The notes below the pieces were generated by a model. It had not been told where the DNA came from. It did not search any database and worked only from the letters and a program-made list of their open reading frames with translations. A stretch of DNA of 64,000 bases from Paraescarpia echinospica (lineage: Eukaryota > Annelida > Polychaeta > Sabellida > Siboglinidae), in NCBI GenBank assembly GCA_020002185.1, contig CM034531.1, positions 84,380,183 to 84,444,182 on the forward strand, written 5' to 3'. Shown here piece after piece: positions 34,040-45,060 of the stretch; the first letter of the stretch is position 1; every line of letters starts with the position of its first letter. A program made the translations under genes and the position numbers.

Positions 34040-35400
34040 TTACCGTTACTGTACACTTTTTGCGAGAATGGCCCAAATGTATAATTATATAGTAGTAGCC
34101 CTTCCTGCCCCGAAGGACAATAGGTTCTGCGCCTGAAGAGTCAATGACTGGTGGGGCACCGTCTGCTGTGACTATGCAGGCCAATCCTTGAGTGACAGCC
34201 CTTGCACAGTTTCTCCAGACGTAGTTCGATGGCAAAACTAGTGCGCCGTTCTCACGACCCCTTCGTTGTCGTCTCTTCGCCATCCTGGATGCGTTCCGCT
34301 TTTCCTCGCTGGTTTTCACCCCTCACCCACTGTTGCGTGCAATGTACTGCGATCTATGGTAGCTGTCTCCCATGATGTTGTGTCGATGCTGCTTGCCTTC
34401 GAATCGCGTCGACACACATCCTTGAAGCGAAGCAACGTGCCGCCAGTGGGTCTGGATCCTATATCAAGCTCGCTATAGAGGATGTCTTTAGGGATTCTAT
34501 CATCCTCCATGCGACATACGTGGCCGAGCCATCGCAAGCGACGCTCGCTGAGGAGAACGTACATGCTGGGAGTGTTCGCCTGCTTAAGCACTTCTGCATT
34601 TGGGATTCGATCCTGCCATTTCACTCCTAGAATGCTCCCGAAGCAACGTAAGTTGAATGTATTGAAACAACGCTCCTGTCTTATGTATGCTGTCCATAGG
34701 ATGCTGAAGAGACAGGCTTTGCACACTTGAACCTTGGTGTTCAGTGTGACTGCGCCGTTTTCCCATACCCTCGTGATCAGCATGTACATTGCAGAAGAAG
34801 CTTTACCTATTCGGTTGTTGATCTCAGTATCAACGAAATGGTTGCTGGTGATAGTTGAGCCCAGGTAGATGAAATCTTGGACAAATTCTAAGGTGTGCTC
34901 ATTGATGTTGATGGATGGAGCATTGCGAACATCCTGGCCCATGATGTTCGTCTTCTTTACGCTGATGGTTAACCTACATTCTTTGCAGGTATCAGCAAAC
35001 CTGTCTGTCATTCTCTGGAGGCATTCTGCAGAGTGGGATGTAAGTGCAGCATCATCAGCAAAAAGAAGTTCTCGAAATGAGGCATTTGCGGATCTTGGTC
35101 TTTGCTTTCAGACGGACCAGACTAAAAAAGCTTGCCGTCTGATCTGGTGTGAATGTAGATTCCATCTTCAGAGGTTCTGAAAGCGTGCGACAGTACCATT
35201 GAGAAGAAGATGCCGAATAAGGTCGGTGCAAGCACGCAGCCCTGTTTAACCCCGCTCTTGATGGGGAAAGTTTTCGAAGTTGCTCCTTCATACCGTATTG
35301 TGGCTTCCTTGTTGTCGTGGAAGGCTACGACCAAGTTCATCAGTTTTGGCGGGCAACCGATCTTTTCAAGGAGTTTGACTGACAAGATCAAAAGCCTTGG
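34040..35400 (-). mobile_element. RTE-like LINE, 5'-truncated, with frameshifts (minus strand)
   Basis: Read on the minus strand: KAFD at the 5' edge, then LEKIGCPPKLMNLVVAFHD and IKSGVKQGCVLAPTLFGIFF (palm motif QGCVLAP), then in other frames LLFADDAALTSHSA (catalytic FADD at about 35055-35070), CRLTISVKKTNIMGQDV, FIYLGSTITSNHFVDTEINN and RRLRWLGHVCRMEDDRIPKD. A C-terminal Cys/His tail remnant (PSNYVWRNCARAV) is near 34230. At least three frame changes. The clade call (RTE-like) is tentative. Confidence 0.8.
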
Positions 35401-36240
35401 TCAGATAATTATACACAACATTAATTATTAGAGCAAGAATAAAGAAAACACATAGTGCACTTTGGAGAAGGTCGAACCTCCATGGACCCATGACAATATT
35501 GATAAGTGGAATTTTTGATAGCTAGAAAGTTATCAAAAGGTCCCCATATATATATGACAGTTGCCAGCACCGAGAAAAAGATTAACTTAACTTAGCAAAA
35601 ATTCACTTATGTGAGTTCGAGTTATTTGGAGTGCAATGTATATGACCAATGCATACAGGTAATTATGTAGAGACAAATTAAAAGTTGGCCAAAGTAATGG
35701 ATTGGAATTTTAGTCTGACTGAATCAGCATAACAAGGTTTTCTTGTATTTCTTTTCCATTTAGCCAGCTGAACATTTGATGATAAGTCCCATAATCTAAT
35801 ATCTAAACTGAATTAATCTGCACAGTGTTGAATTAGTTAACTCATATTTAGGCTCAGTTTCCTAAATTCAACTTTGTTTATTTGCAGGAACATTGGAAAT
35901 AGCCGACCTGGTGGAAAGAGGAAATTGAGGAGCTCTACTCAACAGTACCATTAATTGGACAATAGGTCACATGACATAAGATGGTGTCTGACTTTGCCCC
36001 ATTCTGTCCTGTGCGCAGACATTCCACATGATACGGATTACCCGTATCCGATACGGATTTTGTCAATTTTTGTGTGTAATACGGCCGTACTCCATTTTGA
36101 TATGGATTTCAATATCTATATAACATTTAGAATTTTTTTATATAACTACACTATTTACTTGTATTTATCACAAAACCATATTGCAGTCATATCAGTCTAA
36201 AAAACCAACAGCTTTCGGTGCAATAAAGTAATCGTTTATG
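35401..36240. other. Gene-free stretch
   Basis: AT-rich. The sequence gatacggattacccgtatcc near 36030 is locally self-complementary. No gene supported. Confidence 0.4.
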
Positions 36241-36263
36241 TTAGTGATTAACTACATCGAAAG

Positions 36264-36305
36264 AACGAACTAAATCACCAACAACAGTCAGTGATTTAGT
36301 TCGTT
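36264..36305. other. Perfect 15-bp inverted repeat (hairpin)
   Basis: The arm aacgaactaaatcac (36264-36278) is exactly complementary to gtgatttagttcgtt (36291-36305), with a 12-base loop. It lies about 50 bp upstream of the hAT fragment. Confidence 0.9.
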
Positions 36306-36354
36306 GTAGCGCGCAATAGCCAATATATGGCGCGCTCGTAAATTGTAGTTCTGA

Positions 36355-37047
36355 AAAAGGCTGCAGGTGGCTCAACAGCGGGAAACAGCTAATCGCCACA
36401 CATGTAACGTTGTTGATTTGCGCATCATCAACTTCGACGATCGCTCCATCCAGCACGATGACTCGACAATCGCGGTCAGTTTGAAGGCGTCATTCATCAA
36501 CGATGTGCGCGCATTTTATTGTGAGGTTGTGAGCAAGATGGACGCAAAGTTTCCGTTCGGCAACTCGGTGCTGCGCGACTTGAGTGTTCTCGACCCTGCA
36601 GCCCGTGTGAACCTCACATACGAGCCTATTGTGCGTCTGGCAGCCCGTTTTGCTTCTGACGTTGATGCCGAATATCTGAAACATGAGTATGAGAACTTTC
36701 TGCTGTTAGCCGATGACACCATCGTTCTGGGGGAGGATGGCCAAGCCCGGCAGATCGACCATGTCTCGTCTGAGATTCTCTCAATCAAGACGCCGTTGCA
36801 AGTCTTCCGCTTCCCGCTGTTGGCAAAGGTGATGACACCGCTTCTCTTCTTCACACACAGCAATGCTGATGTAGAGAGGCTGTTTTCCATCTTGCAGAAA
36901 ATACACACTGACGCACGCCACAACTTGAATATGGACACCATTACTGCGTACCTTCAGTGTAAACTGAACGTCGACAACAGCTGCCACCAGTTGGCTGTGT
37001 CAGCTGAGATGCTGAGACAGGCTAAATCTGGAACGCATGCTGAGTAA
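36355..37047 (+). pseudogene. hAT transposase C-terminal fragment
   Basis: About 230 codons open to the stop at 37045. The end contains the hAT dimerisation signature: VFRFPLLAKVMTPLLFFTHS, NADVERLFSILQKIHTDAR and NLNMDTITAYLQCKLNVDN. The N-terminal BED finger and most of the RNase H-like catalytic domain are missing upstream (stop at 36352), so this is a truncated copy with no true start codon. The surviving frame is clean, suggesting fairly recent decay or host use of the fragment. Confidence 0.85.
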
Positions 37048-37134
37048 CAGTGATGAATGTAGTTTGTGGAAGATGTTGGATATAATGTATGAGTAATAAA
37101 ATTATGTACTTGTTGTTATGGTAAGTGCGACATA

Positions 37135-37139
37135 TATGT

Positions 37140-37190
<51 letters not shown>

Positions 37191-37560
37191 TGATACAAAC
37201 TGATACAGATTCTCACAAAATGTTAGGTAAAAACTACAGATTGCAACCCACAAAATGTGGCATCTACTGGGAAGTTGTACATCACTTCGAGTTTCAAAAG
37301 GATGTGTGCATCTGATGCTTTGTGTATCAAAATGCATAGCAGTGCTATTAACAATACAATAATTATGTTAATTGACACAGTAGTGAACAAGATGTATGAC
37401 TTTGTTCTGCCACATTAGTTCCGTGTGGCTTCTGCTGGGAATATGTACATCACTACATGTTTCAAATGGATGTGTGCAGTCGATCGATTTGTGCATACAA
37501 ATGCATATCATCCCGTCATTATGTTGCAAAGTAGGAGTACATAACAAAATGTATTCTTTC
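37135..37560. repeat. (CA)n(TA)n microsatellite and ~168-bp tandem duplication
   Basis: cacaca then tatata at about 37139-37188. Two diverged units starting gtggc at 37257 and 37425 share tcaaaaggatgtgtgca/tcaaatggatgtgtgca and other blocks. From 37560 to 38200 nothing but AT-rich DNA is seen. Confidence 0.8.
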
Positions 37561-38209
37561 TTATGCTCATCATATTTTGATTGTATTCTACAGCATATTC
37601 CTCAAAATTTGTTGGAACAAGTTAGTGTTAAATGAACTATACTGAGAGTAGTGTATAAAATTTGCTTTTACAATAAATTAGAAAATTCATAAAATATAAA
37701 TGTCCCACAAATGTTTTAGGGATCTTCTTGAGCTAAATACCCGAATGATGAATGAAAATAGTGTTTTAAAGTATGCGTTACTTTTAAAGTTTTGTAATTT
37801 TATAACGTTATTTCCATTATACACTGGCCATTTTATTTGTTATCGAAACAGGAGTTTGACAGAAACAAATTCAATATATTTTATTCTAAATGATGGTCAA
37901 AAAAATAATTATTGCACTGCCGGTACAAAATAGATTTTTTTCAAACTAAAATTAAACCTTATGTAAATAGGAATGTTCATAACCAGCTATGCTATTTTAA
38001 TATATCGTAAATTACTTCGTAATATATATAATGTATTTATTTATAATGTCTTAATACTGCTTATGGAAATAGCAGCTGGATTTATGGTGCAAACAAAATG
38101 GTTTCATTATTGAATGTTTCTCGGCTTCAGTATGTTTCTTTTATATAAACGTTTCATTAAAACTAAATTTTAAAATGTATAGCCAGATGTATCTAGTGAA
38201 AAAGGAATA

Positions 38210-39726
38210 TGATAGTACCATAGTTTTTTTATATTCCAACAAAAACAATGCTATGATTGCCAGTTTGGATTTAGGAAGAAGCATTCTGCAAACATGGCTC
38301 TTGTGCAACTAATATATAACATTTTCACAGCTATAAATAATGGGACTTACTAACTAGGAGTTTTTCTTGACTTAGCAAAGCTTTCAATAAAGTTGACCAT
38401 AAAATATTACTTAACATACTAGAATATTATGGTATTAGATGAAGTGCACTTACCTGGCTGGAAAATTATTTGTCTAACAGAACGCAATATGTTTTATTTG
38501 ATGAAATAAAATCGAACATTCAGTCTATATGCTGTGGTGTTCCACAGGGATCAATAATAGGGCCACTGTTTTTCTTAATCTATATTAACGACATTGTTAA
38601 CGTATCAGATATCCTAGTTCCTATTATATTTGATGATGATACAAATATTTTTTTCAATTTTAACAGTCTTAACGAGCTAGAAACTGTGATGAGTCAAGAA
38701 CTGCAAACATTACTTATTTGGTTAAAGAGTAATAAACTATCTTTAAATATCAGTAAAACACATTTTATTGTCTTCAAGTAAGGAAATAAAAATGCATCCA
38801 ATCCAATTGCCATCCTTATTGATGGACTACAAATTACTCAAGTAGAAAACACAACATTCTTAGGAATTGTAATCGATGCTAATTTGTCCTGGTCTTTTCA
38901 TATACATTACAAAAAATCTTAAATAGCTAAAGCTGTTGGAATTATAAGTAAAGCTAGAAAAACCCTGAGTAGATCATCCCTTGTAACATTATACTATACA
39001 TTTTATATCCATATCTAACCTATTGTATCGAAGTGTGGAGAGGAGCATATAATACACATCTTAGTTCTCTATTCAAATTGCAAAGTATACAATTCGGTTA
39101 ATTATGTCAGCTCCATACAGAGCGCACACAGACCAACTCTTCAAGAAGCTGTCCATTTTACCAATAACAAAAATCTACGAATACGTGGTTGTGCTGTTTA
39201 TGTATACAATCGTTAAGAGTATGTTTCCGTCGGTTATGACAAGGATGTTCATTAGAAATAACGAACTACACGAACATAGGACACGCAGTGCAGAATTACT
39301 ACATGTGCCGATTTCAAACAAGTAATGTATGATATAAAACCATTAGATATCGAGGTGTTAAATTATGGAACTATATGGCGACAACAGTGGATTGTAATTA
39401 TAATTATGCATTAGTAACGTTTAAACGTCAACTCAAGAAATTTTTGATAGTAAATAATATTAATGCCTTATATAAATAGCATTCTTTGTTGCAATTTTAA
39501 ATGAAGTATTCATGAAAATAGTACTGCTGTGATTCATGTTGCTGTTTCTACAATCACACAAATTGTTATCTAGCAACATAAAATTTACATATGTATCACA
39601 TGTATTGTGACGGCTAATCAGCCACTCGTGGCTTTACACCCTCAATACAGAAACCATGGCAATCTATGTATGTATTTGATTGGAATGTATCATAGTTTCT
39701 GTAATAAACCATTATTATTATTATTA
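38210..39726 (+). mobile_element. L2/CR1-group LINE, 5'-truncated (plus strand)
   Basis: RT motifs in order on the plus strand: CQFGFRKKHSANMALVQLI, FLDLA.AFNKVDHKILL (with a shift at about 38377), GVPQGSIIGPLFFLIYINDI, IIFDDDTNIFFNF (the family's FADD is FDDD, keeping both Asp), LLIWLKSNKLSLNISKTHFI, FLGIVIDANLSWSFHI and SKARKTLSRSSLVTLYYTF. Several stops and shifts follow. The element ends in (ATT)n at 39710-39727. Inactive. Confidence 0.85.
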
Positions 39727-39789
39727 ATGTCGAAAACGAGGACGACGTTGGCCTAGTATCGGTCGTGTGTCCTCATGTGACTCAGTAGT

Positions 39790-40023
39790 CCGATTCTAGA
39801 TATGCAGGTCTTCGTGCATTGGCACCAGGTGGAAGTGTAGTAAACATCTCAAAGCCGCGATCAAACACATCCGTGCACTTCGACGTCGTACGTACAGTTG
39901 GGTGCCACACGGAAACAATGGACGTTACGTGATGAGACATCAGCACCGCACTCTCTATGTATATATAAATAAATTCATGTCATACATAGTCTGAGGCATA
40001 TATACATAAATGCATACATACAT

Positions 40024-40054
<31 letters not shown>

Positions 40055-40090
40055 CATACACACATACACACGTACACACATACACACATA

Positions 40091-40128
<38 letters not shown>

Positions 40129-40580
40129 TACATACATACATACATACATACATACATACATACATACATACATACATACATACATACATACATACATACA
40201 TACATACAAACATACGTGGTGCGTGCGTGAGTGTATAGGTTTGTGTCTCTGTCTGTGTACGTACGCATGTACGTATAACACTCACATACATACATACATG
40301 CATACATACATACATACATACATACATACATACATACATACATACATACATACATACATACATACATACAAACATACGTGGTGCGTGCGTGAGTGTATGG
40401 GTTTGTGTCTGTGTATGTGTACGTACGTATGTACGTATAACACTCACGCACACACGCACACACGTACGCACGCACCCACACACATTATCAAATGTGAAAT
40501 TCACATGAACCAGCGCAACTTGATCTGCGATCAAATGTCAGAATTCAACTATGGCGGGTCTAGATCATTGAGCATTGGTG
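39790..40580. repeat. Partial fourth copy of duplication-unit sequence, with expanded microsatellites
   Basis: 39800-39950 resembles 4150-4310 (caggtcttcgtgca.., cgatcaaacacatccgtgca). 39960-40480 is two blocks of (CATA)n separated by a repeated cgtggtgcgtgcgtgagtgt unit. 40528-40550 (gcgatcaaatgtcagaattc) resembles 22650. The channel gene is absent. Confidence 0.75.
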
Positions 40581-40771
40581 GTGCACAAAAGTTGAAAAGT
40601 GAGCGGAATTATTTATCGATAAGTATTATTCTTGCCTTAATATTATTCATAAAGTAGCAGTAGACATACATTGAGTAACAGTTGTGCTTCAAGTTAGTCA
40701 GGTAAAGTATTTTAGAACACTTTAATCTAGTGAGTGATAATAGGGTAACGTAGGCTTCGATAAGTTTGTAA

Positions 40772-40811
40772 ACAAGATTTAACAAACCTAACCAGGTTTG
40801 TTAAATCTTGT
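40772..40811. other. Perfect 18-bp inverted repeat (hairpin)
   Basis: acaagatttaacaaacct (40772-40789), 4-base spacer aacc, then its exact complement at 40794-40811. The right arm ttgttaaatcttgt resembles the 3' end of the CR1-like LINE at about 57405-57425 (cttgttaaatcttgttaaa), so it may mark a LINE terminus. Confidence 0.9.
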
Positions 40812-41014
40812 GGTAGAATATATAGGAGATAAAGTAACAAACATAAAACTACTTACATAAGATACTGAATAAACTGTAAAACTAAAAGCAAATAAAGGCT
40901 AGTTGACACCTGACATGCGGTAATTAGGTGGATTTGGCAAAGACGGGGTGTGATAATTCATGGAAAGAGGTGCAGATGTAGAGTTTTCACTTTGACTGTC
41001 GAGGTTGTAAGAGG

Positions 41015-41910
41015 TTGGAGTATTTACTGGCGGAAGTAGACGAGCTGAAGAAGTTGATTGTGATGATGACAGGAAAGGGTGACTTGGATAAGTTCCACCC
41101 AAATGGTGAGACTAGAGAGATCAGTGAGAACACAGACAAGGAGGCTAGTGGTAAGGAGAGAGAAGCCAAGGGGACTGTTAAAGGGGGAAGACAGCATTGA
41201 CAGGACAGAAGGAGACAGACGGAAAAGTGGCAAAGAAGAAGGTGACAGGAGGGAAAGTGACAACAGGGGGAAACAAGACAAGAGTTTAGGTGGGAGTGAA
41301 TGTGAAAGGGTGAGATGACAGCAACGAGACGGACGAAAACCAAACGAAGGAGCTTCTCTGAGGCAGTGACAGAAGGGGTGAGGACAAAAGCGAGAATAAT
41401 CATGGGTGACCCTTTAATGAGAAAGACAGACAGGACGCTTAGTGGAGGACAAGACATAGTAGTTTGCTTACCAGGGGCCAAGGTAGAGCATATAACAGAA
41501 AGGGTAGAGAATGTGATGGGTACTGGTAAGTTAGGGACCATTCTAGTACATGTAGGGACAAATAGTGCAGTGAGGAAGGGGACAACCGGAATAATCCAGA
41601 AATACAGTTAGTCAGGAAGTTAATGCAGACAAGGGTAGAACAGATTGTTCTGTCAGGATTTTTGCTAGTAATGGGAGGAAGGGGGCAAACATATATAAAC
41701 TGCAAGAGGATGGTAATTAATGCACAAGTTGAGAAGATGTGTGAAGAAGAGAGGGTGTGATTCATAGATTTATGGGTATACTTTGTTTTTGAGGGAAGAT
41801 GTGTACATGAGAGATGGCCTCCATCTAAACGGAAAGGGGCAGCAGTTTGTTTTCTCAGAGAACCTAGTACGATCTGTTGATAGTGGGACAGGTTGCATTT
41901 ATTTAAACTA
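41015..41910 (+). pseudogene. LINE ORF1 with SGNH/esterase-like domain, broken
   Basis: Begins with a short coiled-coil-like stretch (LLAEVDELKKLIVMM), then a charged Lys/Glu-rich region. The esterase-like domain reads DIVVCLPGAKVEHITERVEN, LGTILVHVGTNSAVRKGTT, QIVLSGFLLVMGGRGQTY. Block I reads MGDPLMRK, so the nucleophile Ser expected in GDS is Pro. Several frame changes. In active CR1/L2 elements ORF1p binds RNA; the role of the esterase fold is uncertain. Confidence 0.7.
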
Positions 41911-42071
41911 GATGTGCAGGGGGGATTCACAAAGCAGCCTGAAATTGGAGGCATATATAAATATATCACAAATAAATCAGCTAAGAATAGCCTGAGCAAC
42001 TGTTGAGAAGCTGTATATAAATGCGTCTGTTTAAATGTAAGGAGCATAGTAAACAAACGAAGTGAACTAAA

Positions 42072-43190
42072 CATTATAATAATAATAATATATTTAATTT
42101 GTTATAGCGCCAGATCCACAATTGTTCGTGGCGCTTTACAGTACAGCATCCCTCATGATCATTAAATTAAAATATTAGTATCAACACAGTCATTTAAACT
42201 AACATTGTGCCATACAATAGTAATAAAAATATTAATAAATAAATTAAGTAAAAGGCAACACAATATTTGGAATATGATAGTAAGATGTTAACTTAAAATA
42301 AACACAGTACAATATAATATAATTAATAATTTACAATGGATTCGTTAATCACTAAAATATAGCAGTATAAAATCAAATACATAAATAAATAGTTCTAAAA
42401 TGTTACTAATATAAATAAGTCAACTGGATCACTGAGGACAGTCACAAACAAGCTACTAGCGTTCGCCTAGAATTACATTCTAAATATATGTGTTTTAGTT
42501 GACATTTGAAACTGCCAAGAGTCCGAAGATTTAATGTAATTAGGTAGAGTGTTCCAGAAAGTTGCAGCGGCCACCGCGAACGAATTGTCACAAGATTTGA
42601 CGCGAGTTCGCATTACGGACAACGTGTTGTTGTGAGGAGACAGCAGTGATCTAGCGGGTCTGTAAGGACACACGAGATCACGCAAGTAGACGGGCGCATT
42701 TTCATGCATTGCCTTGTAGGTAAACACCAATATTTTGAACTCGATTCTGCGAGCAACGGATAGCCAGTGCAGATCATGCAACAGCGGAGCAGCACTATCA
42801 CTCCGCGGGCGATGCAATATCAGACGAGCGGCCGAGTTGTGAATTCGTTGCAGACGAGCGATGTTGTTTGTAGATGTTCCGTATATGATTGAGTTGCAAT
42901 AGTATATGCATTCCTTCGTTGTTTTAGGCAAACATCAGCTGATTTGATTAATGTGGCGAAAATGGAATGCGCGCACACTAACGGTTTGTGACACCTGTTT
43001 GTTCATGTCCAGATGTCTATCCATATAGACGCCGAGATTCCGGACACATCGTGAACCTGCAATCGTACAGTCACCAACACGTATTACGCTGCCATACACA
43101 AGTGCAGCGGCCGAATTGGGCACCACTGGAATGTACTCGGTCTTGCTGTCATTCATGCACATGTAATGGTAGAAGATATTGACCCTCACG
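42072..43190 (-). mobile_element. L2-like LINE 3' fragment nested in the endonuclease region
   Basis: Minus-strand frame 43189-42935 has SKTEYIPVVPNSAA and SRCVRNLGVYMDRHLDMNKQ; frame 42931-42473 has IARLQRIHNSAARLILHRPR, LHDLHWLSVARRIEFKIL and NTLPNYIKSSDSWQFQ. These are the RT thumb and C-terminal motifs of L2/CR1-group elements. The ~390-bp 3' UTR ends in (TTA)n-like ataataataat at 42076-42090. Host-LINE coding sequence continues on both sides. Confidence 0.85.
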
Positions 43191-43670
43191 TAATAGGTAT
43201 AACTGAATCCTGGGCCAACACCGACATATCAAATGCCGAATTGGGACTGACAGGATATGTAATGTTTAGGAAAGATAGAATAGGAAGAATATGAGGTGGA
43301 GTTATTTTATATATTAAAGAGTATATCCAGGCTTATGAAATACAATTAGAAAGAGAAGCAGATTGCGAAGAAGCTATTTGGAGTAACATAGTTACAGGAA
43401 CCTCGACGCTAATGGTTGGGTTAGTTTGTCGAAGTCCAAACATAATCATATAAGAAAATGAAAAAGTACAAAACGTTATAAGGGAAGTAAGCAAACGGGA
43501 TTGTATTATTATGTTTTTTTTTAACCATGAACATATACAATGGAAATCTATACAGAGTACAGTGCTTGAGGACTACAGATGTGTAGTTTTAGTGCAAAAT
43601 AGCTTCCTTTCTCAACATGTGAAATTAGTGATTGGCTGAAATAAAGAATTAATATTTAAGACTGACAGGA

Positions 43671-45060
43671 GGTTTTTCTGCATAATGGAAGTGATTGCAT
43701 ATATAGGATGCACCCTGTGTTTTCCCATCCTCTTGGGCCGTATCTATGGTCAGTTGCAAACATTGATGGACTCATGAGGAAAACTAGAGAGCTGCTCTTA
43801 CACTGCACCTAGAAAGTATGGTGGACAAGGCAGGTGATGGTCCCGAACCACGTGATACACCGATTGTTGCAACGGCTCTCACACAGAGGCTGAATGGAGA
43901 AATTCACAGTTTTGATGAGTTATATAACCAGATCTTTTAATCATCGTTGCACGCTAATCAAGGACATGATCGCATTGGTGTGATATTTGGGACCAGCCGA
44001 TCAATCCGATGAGCATGTGAACCACGGAGTCAAGGTCCGTTTCCTTCTACATGCTGCAGTGAATTATCAGCCTTTTGTCACTCCTGCAATTGTATATCCT
44101 TGTTGACTATTTCTTTTTTGTCCAATGTAATTTGGCCAAATGGGTTACCTTGTCTGAATGGAAAGTATCCTCGCAGGAAATGTTGGTATGCTGTTGGACA
44201 CTCTTTTCAGGCTGTGTCATCAGTGCATAGGTCACCTTGCCCAAAGCGAGACACCAGGGTATCACTTGTTGGATGCATGCCAAGTGAAGATTCGTGTTGC
44301 TCTCCCTGCCACCCCACAACAGACCAAGCAGGATGCTTACCATTTTGATATACTTCATCCAGAACCATGCCAGATGGGCACGATGTTGAAGCAGAACATC
44401 CGGACAGGCCACAAACAAGTCCAGGATCTTTGTACATGAAACACCGATCACAGCAGCAACAACAGTTTTCTGACAGTTTTTCGTTTGAATACACTGCCAT
44501 ATGTGGATGAATTGTTAAACTTGACACAATCGTCAGAATGATCCAACTCCACCCATTCCTATTCAAGGAATCCTTTCCAAGCGAGCTACTTCAAAGCTTC
44601 ATATGCATGTCAGTGGAGACGAACGGTGCAGTTGTATTGTTGGCCTAGCAAACCTTTGCTGACAGAGCCCTCTACAATAATGTCAGATTCTTCCTAACAT
44701 TTCTTGGACAGTGGACAGTGTTGCATTGTGCAAGTAGCCAACAACATTTTCAAGGTCAACATGTTCTTATGAGATTACGCTGAATGCCGTCCAAGAGCTG
44801 ATTTTCTGATCGGACGGTTACAGCAAATGAGTAAACACTCACACGTGGCTGCTCCGTTCAGCTGTTGATGCTGCATCTGCATGAGGTCCAGATAAATTAG
44901 CTGGTTAGATTGTAGGTGAGCCTTCTCTTTTCCCAACGCTGTACACTGGGAGCAACTTCTCGGATAGCTAGTTCGATCGCTTCTTCTCAGTTTTAGCAAC
45001 ATTAAAAGTCAGCAATGATGACATCCTGACTTACTGACCATGTTAACACGTGCAGAACAG
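43671..45060 (+). pseudogene. Decayed coding-like region, unassigned
   Basis: Protein-like stretches occur on the plus strand across shifting frames: MVDKAGDGPEPRDTPIVATA (43818), HVNHGVKVRFLLHAAVNYQP (about 44012), QQTKQDAYHFDILHPEPCQM (about 44322) and MKHRSQQQQQFSDSF (about 44436). The composition is GC-richer than its flanks. I recognise no family. It could be an old transposon or a pseudogene. Confidence 0.35.

Larger units (their letters stand above)
40985..43670 (+). mobile_element. CR1-like LINE, 5' half (ORF1 and endonuclease), interrupted by another LINE
   Basis: ORF1 remnant at 41015-41910. Start of the endonuclease domain at about 42036 (NVRSIVNKRSELN). It is interrupted at about 42072-43172 and resumes with DPHVIGITESW, GGVILYIKEYIQAYE and FNHEHIQWKSIQST up to about 43660. 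The RT half is absent. Frames are broken in several places. Confidence 0.75.
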
